From a virus, in IMG/VR virus record IMGVR_UViG_3300003877_000001, positions 1 through 64,000 of that record: DNA of 64,000 nucleotides, one strand, 5' to 3'. This document shows positions 61,389 to 64,000 of this stretch, piece after piece. The translations under genes were made by a program, and so were the position numbers. The notes beneath the pieces are model-generated. The model saw only the letters and a program-made list of their open reading frames with translations, did not search any database and had not been told where the DNA came from. The stretch's first letter is position 1. Every line of letters starts with the position of its first letter.

Positions 61389-61401
61389 GTATTTATATTT
61401 G
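61389..61401 (+). promoter_or_regulatory. Overlapping GTATTTATA and TATATTTG boxes
   Basis: GTATTTATA (61389-61397) merges with TATATTTG (61394-61401), a host-type -7 box, 21 bp before the RHH start. A TTG lies 23 bp upstream of the -7 box, slightly far. Confidence 0.4.
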
Positions 61402-61421
61402 TACGGCAAAATACAGCACTT

Positions 61422-61556
61422 ATGAAAGAAAAGAAAATAACAATCAGAATCGATGAAAATTTAAGAAAAAAATATAGAGAATTTTGTAATAAAAATGGAT
61501 ATTCATTATCTAAAAGATTAAGATTAATAATAAAAAGAGATATGAATGAAGAATAA
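61422..61556 (+). CDS. Small ribbon-helix-helix DNA-binding protein
   Basis: 44 residues from ATG 61422 (a longer frame from 61368 adds an apolar stretch and lies over the promoter). [20 protein letters not shown] then [16 protein letters not shown] matches the Arc/CopG fold: a short beta strand then two helices. Its end overlaps the endonuclease start by 11 bp, so it is co-translated and may control that gene. Confidence 0.65.
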   Translation: MKEKKITIRIDENLRKKYREFCNKNGYSLSKRLRLIIKRDMNEE

Positions 61557-63318
61557 ATATAAAATACATCAAATATTAAGTTACGTTTTTTTATTAAGAA
61601 AAAATGAAATTAAATTCATAAATATGATAAATGAATTTAATGTGAATTTTCCTAATTCAATAAGATGGTCAAATAAAATATTTAATTATTATAATAATAT
61701 CATCACCCAAGTAAAATGTAAAGAATGTAATAGTAAAAATGTTAAATATTTATCATACAATAGAGGATATGGTAAATATTGTTCCACTAAATGTAGTGCT
61801 TGTTCTAACGAAACAAAAGAAATGAAAATAATAACGTCCATCAAAAATTATGGTACTACACATCGTTTAAAAAACAAAAAAGAATATCAAAAACAAATAA
61901 AAAATAATTTAAATAAATATGGTGTAGAAAATATATCACAAAATGAAGAAACTAAAAAAAAGAGAAAAAACACCTTTTTAAAAAAATATGGGGTGGAACA
62001 TCCTCTTCAATCTAAAAAAATAAAAGAAAAACAAAGAAATACGATTTATAATAAATACGGAGTAAAAAATCTATCCAATTCAAAAATAATCCAAGAAAAG
62101 AAAAAAGAAACTTCATTAAAAAAATATGGTGTTGAACACCCCTTCCAAAATAAAGAAATAAAAGAAAAAATAAGAGAAACAAATTTAAAAAAATATGGTG
62201 TTGAATATTATGTTTCTTCAGAAAAAAATAAAATCTATTTAAAAGAAAAATTAGAATTAAATAAAAAATTAATATGGAAAAATAAACTAAACATTAGTGA
62301 AAAAGATATAATAACACTAAAAGATAATTCTTTTCAAATTAAAAACAATTGTAATAATCATTTAGATGGATTTGAAATTAATAAATATAATTTATATAAT
62401 AGAATAAAATATGGTGTAAAAAATATTTGTACGATCTGTAACCCAATTTCCGAACAATCATCAATTAAAGAAAATGAAATTAAGGATTGGTTGAAAAACG
62501 ATTTAAAATTAAATATTATTGAAAATGATAGAGAAATCCTTAATGGTAAAGAATTAGATATTTATCTTCCTGATTTTAACTTAGCAATTGAATTTAATGG
62601 TCTTTATTATCATTCAGATAAGTTTTTACCTAATAATTATCATTTAGATAAAACTGAATTATGTGAAGAAAAGGGAATACAGTTACTTCATATCTTCGAA
62701 GACGAATGGATATATAAATCTGACATTGTTAAAAGTATAATTAAGGCTAAATTAGGATTAATAGGAAATAAAATATTTGGTAGGAAAACGGAATTAAAAG
62801 AAATAACTTCTAAAGAAAGTAGAGAATTTCTTAATAATAATCATATACAAGGTAATGTAAATTCAAGCATTAGAATTGGTTTATTTCATGAAAATGAATT
62901 AGTTAGTTTAATGACTTTTGGTAAAAAAAGGGTTATAATGAAATCTAAATCAAAAGAAGGTGAATATGAAATGTATAGATTTTGTAATAAACTAAATACT
63001 TCAGTCATTGGTGGTGCAAGTAAATTATTTAAATATTTTATTAATAATTATAAACCAGAAGAAGTAATATCATATGCAGATAGAAGATATTTTGATGGTA
63101 AAATGTACAAAAAATTGGGTTTTAATTTAGAAACTATTACCAAACCTAATTTTTGGTATGTTAAGGGGTTAAATAGATTTTATAGGTTTAACTTTAGAAA
63201 AGATAAATTAGTTTCAGAGGGCTATAACCCCAATAAAACAGCAGAAGAAATAATGATTCAAAGGAACTATTTTAAAATATATGATTCTGGAAATTTAAAA
63301 TATAGTCTTTATTTTTAA
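61546..63318 (+). CDS. Homing endonuclease, paralogue of 49570-51291
   Basis: 590 residues. Cys4 finger ([10 protein letters not shown] ... YCSTKCSAC), a longer set of [19 protein letters not shown]-type repeats (about 100-230), the Vsr-like nuclease domain [20 protein letters not shown] with HSD and LLHIFEDEW, and a C-terminal region very close to the other copy ([53 protein letters not shown]). N-terminal parts differ much more, as expected for enzymes with different targets. Confidence 0.75.
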   Translation: MKNKYKIHQILSYVFLLRKNEIKFINMINEFNVNFPNSIRWSNKIFNYYNNIITQVKCKECNSKNVKYLSYNRGYGKYCSTKCSACSNETKEMKIITSIKNYGTTHRLKNKKEYQKQIKNNLNKYGVENISQNEETKKKRKNTFLKKYGVEHPLQSKKIKEKQRNTIYNKYGVKNLSNSKIIQEKKKETSLKKYGVEHPFQNKEIKEKIRETNLKKYGVEYYVSSEKNKIYLKEKLELNKKLIWKNKLNISEKDIITLKDNSFQIKNNCNNHLDGFEINKYNLYNRIKYGVKNICTICNPISEQSSIKENEIKDWLKNDLKLNIIENDREILNGKELDIYLPDFNLAIEFNGLYYHSDKFLPNNYHLDKTELCEEKGIQLLHIFEDEWIYKSDIVKSIIKAKLGLIGNKIFGRKTELKEITSKESREFLNNNHIQGNVNSSIRIGLFHENELVSLMTFGKKRVIMKSKSKEGEYEMYRFCNKLNTSVIGGASKLFKYFINNYKPEEVISYADRRYFDGKMYKKLGFNLETITKPNFWYVKGLNRFYRFNFRKDKLVSEGYNPNKTAEEIMIQRNYFKIYDSGNLKYSLYF

Positions 63319-63360
63319 GCTTTATTCATTCCACATGGGTATATGATACAACCAATCATA

Positions 63361-63391
63361 ATATTAATTCTTTTTTATAAATACTCTTTAC
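63361..63391. repeat. 31-bp direct repeat, copy 2
   Basis: Identical to 61333-61363, 2,028 bp away. It carries a second minus-oriented GTATTTATA (63384-63376), which here has no minus-strand gene to serve. Confidence 0.9.
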
Positions 63392-63409
63392 TTTTATGTT
63401 TTTTTATAT

Positions 63410-63417
63410 TATATTTG
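63410..63417 (+). promoter_or_regulatory. TATATTTG -7-like box
   Basis: Host-type TAnnTTTG box only 6 bp before the ATG at 63424; a TTTA lies at the -33 distance. If used, the message would be nearly leaderless. Confidence 0.3.
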
Positions 63418-63423
63418 TAAAAT

Positions 63424-63753
63424 ATGATAGTACAAACGAAAACACACACAGAAGAAGATGGAACTACGGGATATATAGAATGTATTTTTGATTCATCAAA
63501 TATCCTAATGAGTACATATTTCCCAAAAACAGAAACTCTATATATTTCATTTAATAGAGGTGGTGTCTATTCGTATGGTGGTGTTGATCAAGAAAAATAT
63601 GATCAATTCGAATCATCGGATTCACAAGGTAAATTTTTTGTAAAAGAAATAAAAGGTGGTGATCATCCATTTAGAAAAGAATTTAAACTGTTTGAATCAG
63701 AAATAACAGCAGCGAAAGATATATTAAACGAATGGAAAGAAAACCAGAAGTAG
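63424..63753 (+). CDS. KTSC-domain protein
   Basis: 109 residues. TLYISFNRGGVYSYGGVDQE, then FESSDSQGKFFVKEIKGGDH match the KTSC pattern (F-x2-G-x-Y-x-Y-x2-V ... S-x-GK-F/Y-F). These small domains occur in phages and bacteria; some relatives bind nucleic acid or tRNA synthetases, but the role is not known. Overlaps the next gene by 22 bp. Confidence 0.7.
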   Translation: MIVQTKTHTEEDGTTGYIECIFDSSNILMSTYFPKTETLYISFNRGGVYSYGGVDQEKYDQFESSDSQGKFFVKEIKGGDHPFRKEFKLFESEITAAKDILNEWKENQK

Positions 63754-64000
63754 AAGATTTATTAAGTCAAATAAAATTATTAGAAATAACATTAGATTTT
63801 TACGGAAATGAAATGAATTATCCAGAAATGGTTAATAAAGACTTGGGAAATCAAGCTAGGTTTGCATTAAAACAAATTAAAAATACAAATAAATATACTG
63901 ATGATTTAATTGTTAATTTTAATAAAGCAATTGAAGGAAGAGATGATATTGACCAAGATCAAATTGATAAGGCAATGGAAATAATTAATAAGATTAAAAT
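63732..64000 (+). CDS. Unknown helical protein (runs off the right edge)
   Basis: ATG 63732 in a frame still open at the window end; 89 residues visible: MERKPEVEDLLSQIKLLEIT ... IDKAMEIINKIK. Entirely helical and charged. Co-transcribed with the KTSC gene. Confidence 0.55.
   Translation, partial: MERKPEVEDLLSQIKLLEITLDFYGNEMNYPEMVNKDLGNQARFALKQIKNTNKYTDDLIVNFNKAIEGRDDIDQDQIDKAMEIINKIK

Noticed and set aside
2177-63384. Reading TATAAATAC sites as T4-oriented late promoters on the opposite strand.
   Set aside because: In gaps between co-directional minus-strand genes (for example 36952 and 51705) this would drive antisense only; orientation GTATTTATA towards the gene fits nearly all sites.

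Overview
The window reads as part of a large, AT-rich tailed-phage genome with T4-like (contractile-tail myovirus) gene content that infects a member of the Bacteroidota. The phage assignment rests on recognisable T4-type replication proteins (DnaB/gp41-like helicase, RNase H-type 5'-3' exonuclease, UvsX, gp32-like ssDNA-binding protein), a gp55-like late sigma factor, and contractile-tail parts (sheath, tube, tape measure, gp53-like and gp5-like baseplate proteins). The host assignment is inferred from promoters of the Bacteroidota form TTG-N20/21-TAnnTTTG, two lipoproteins whose lipobox Cys is followed by acidic residues, the near absence of Shine-Dalgarno sequences (A-rich leaders instead), and an SSB-style acidic DLPF tail on the gp32-like protein. 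No terminase, portal, major capsid or DNA polymerase lies in the window.

Layout. 1-2085: two related tail-fibre-type genes on the minus strand. 2230-3550: a non-coding RNA block (minus strand) with a tRNA, a long, highly structured RNA of about 0.95 kb, a host-type promoter and terminators. 3654-9678: replication/recombination genes. 9680-9884: gp32 leader with a 15-bp tandem repeat. 9888-14889: structural genes and acidic proteins with shared N-terminal leaders that look like capsid-targeting peptides. 14928-30103: a 15-kb, tightly overlapping glycan-biosynthesis island (heptose-kinase-like, WecB, Gmd, short DegT-type aminotransferases, fucosyltransferase-like, sulfotransferase-like, acetyltransferase, methyltransferases, many glycosyltransferases), invaded by homing endonucleases in several states of decay. 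30157-38144: baseplate, tape measure and hub genes. 33977-34417 and 38275-48947: plus-strand genes, including a HTH protein whose gene contains operator-like repeats, a PhoH ATPase interrupted by an intein, two more glycosyltransferases, the late sigma factor, and baseplate genes. 49014-61334: tube, sheath and other virion genes, two lipoproteins and two paralogous homing endonucleases. 63424-64000: small plus-strand genes running off the edge.

Regulation. Three promoter-like signals recur: a host-type TTG-N20-TAnnTTTG; a phage motif GTATTTATA lying just upstream of many virion genes in the direction of transcription (candidate late promoter, to be read by the gp55-like sigma factor at 43621); and a second phage motif GTAACCTTT-N12/13-CGTATA. 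The most unusual regulatory feature is a family of TGTCnnA-type inverted repeats that sits at the starts of the HTH gene and the phoH gene and is repeated four more times inside the HTH gene.

The most interesting systems here are the large structured RNA, the regulator/operator family, the gp32 leader array, and the phage-carried surface-glycan pathway together with two phage lipoproteins, which suggests extensive remodelling of the infected cell surface or decoration of the virion. All functions are assigned by reading sequence motifs; no database search was run.
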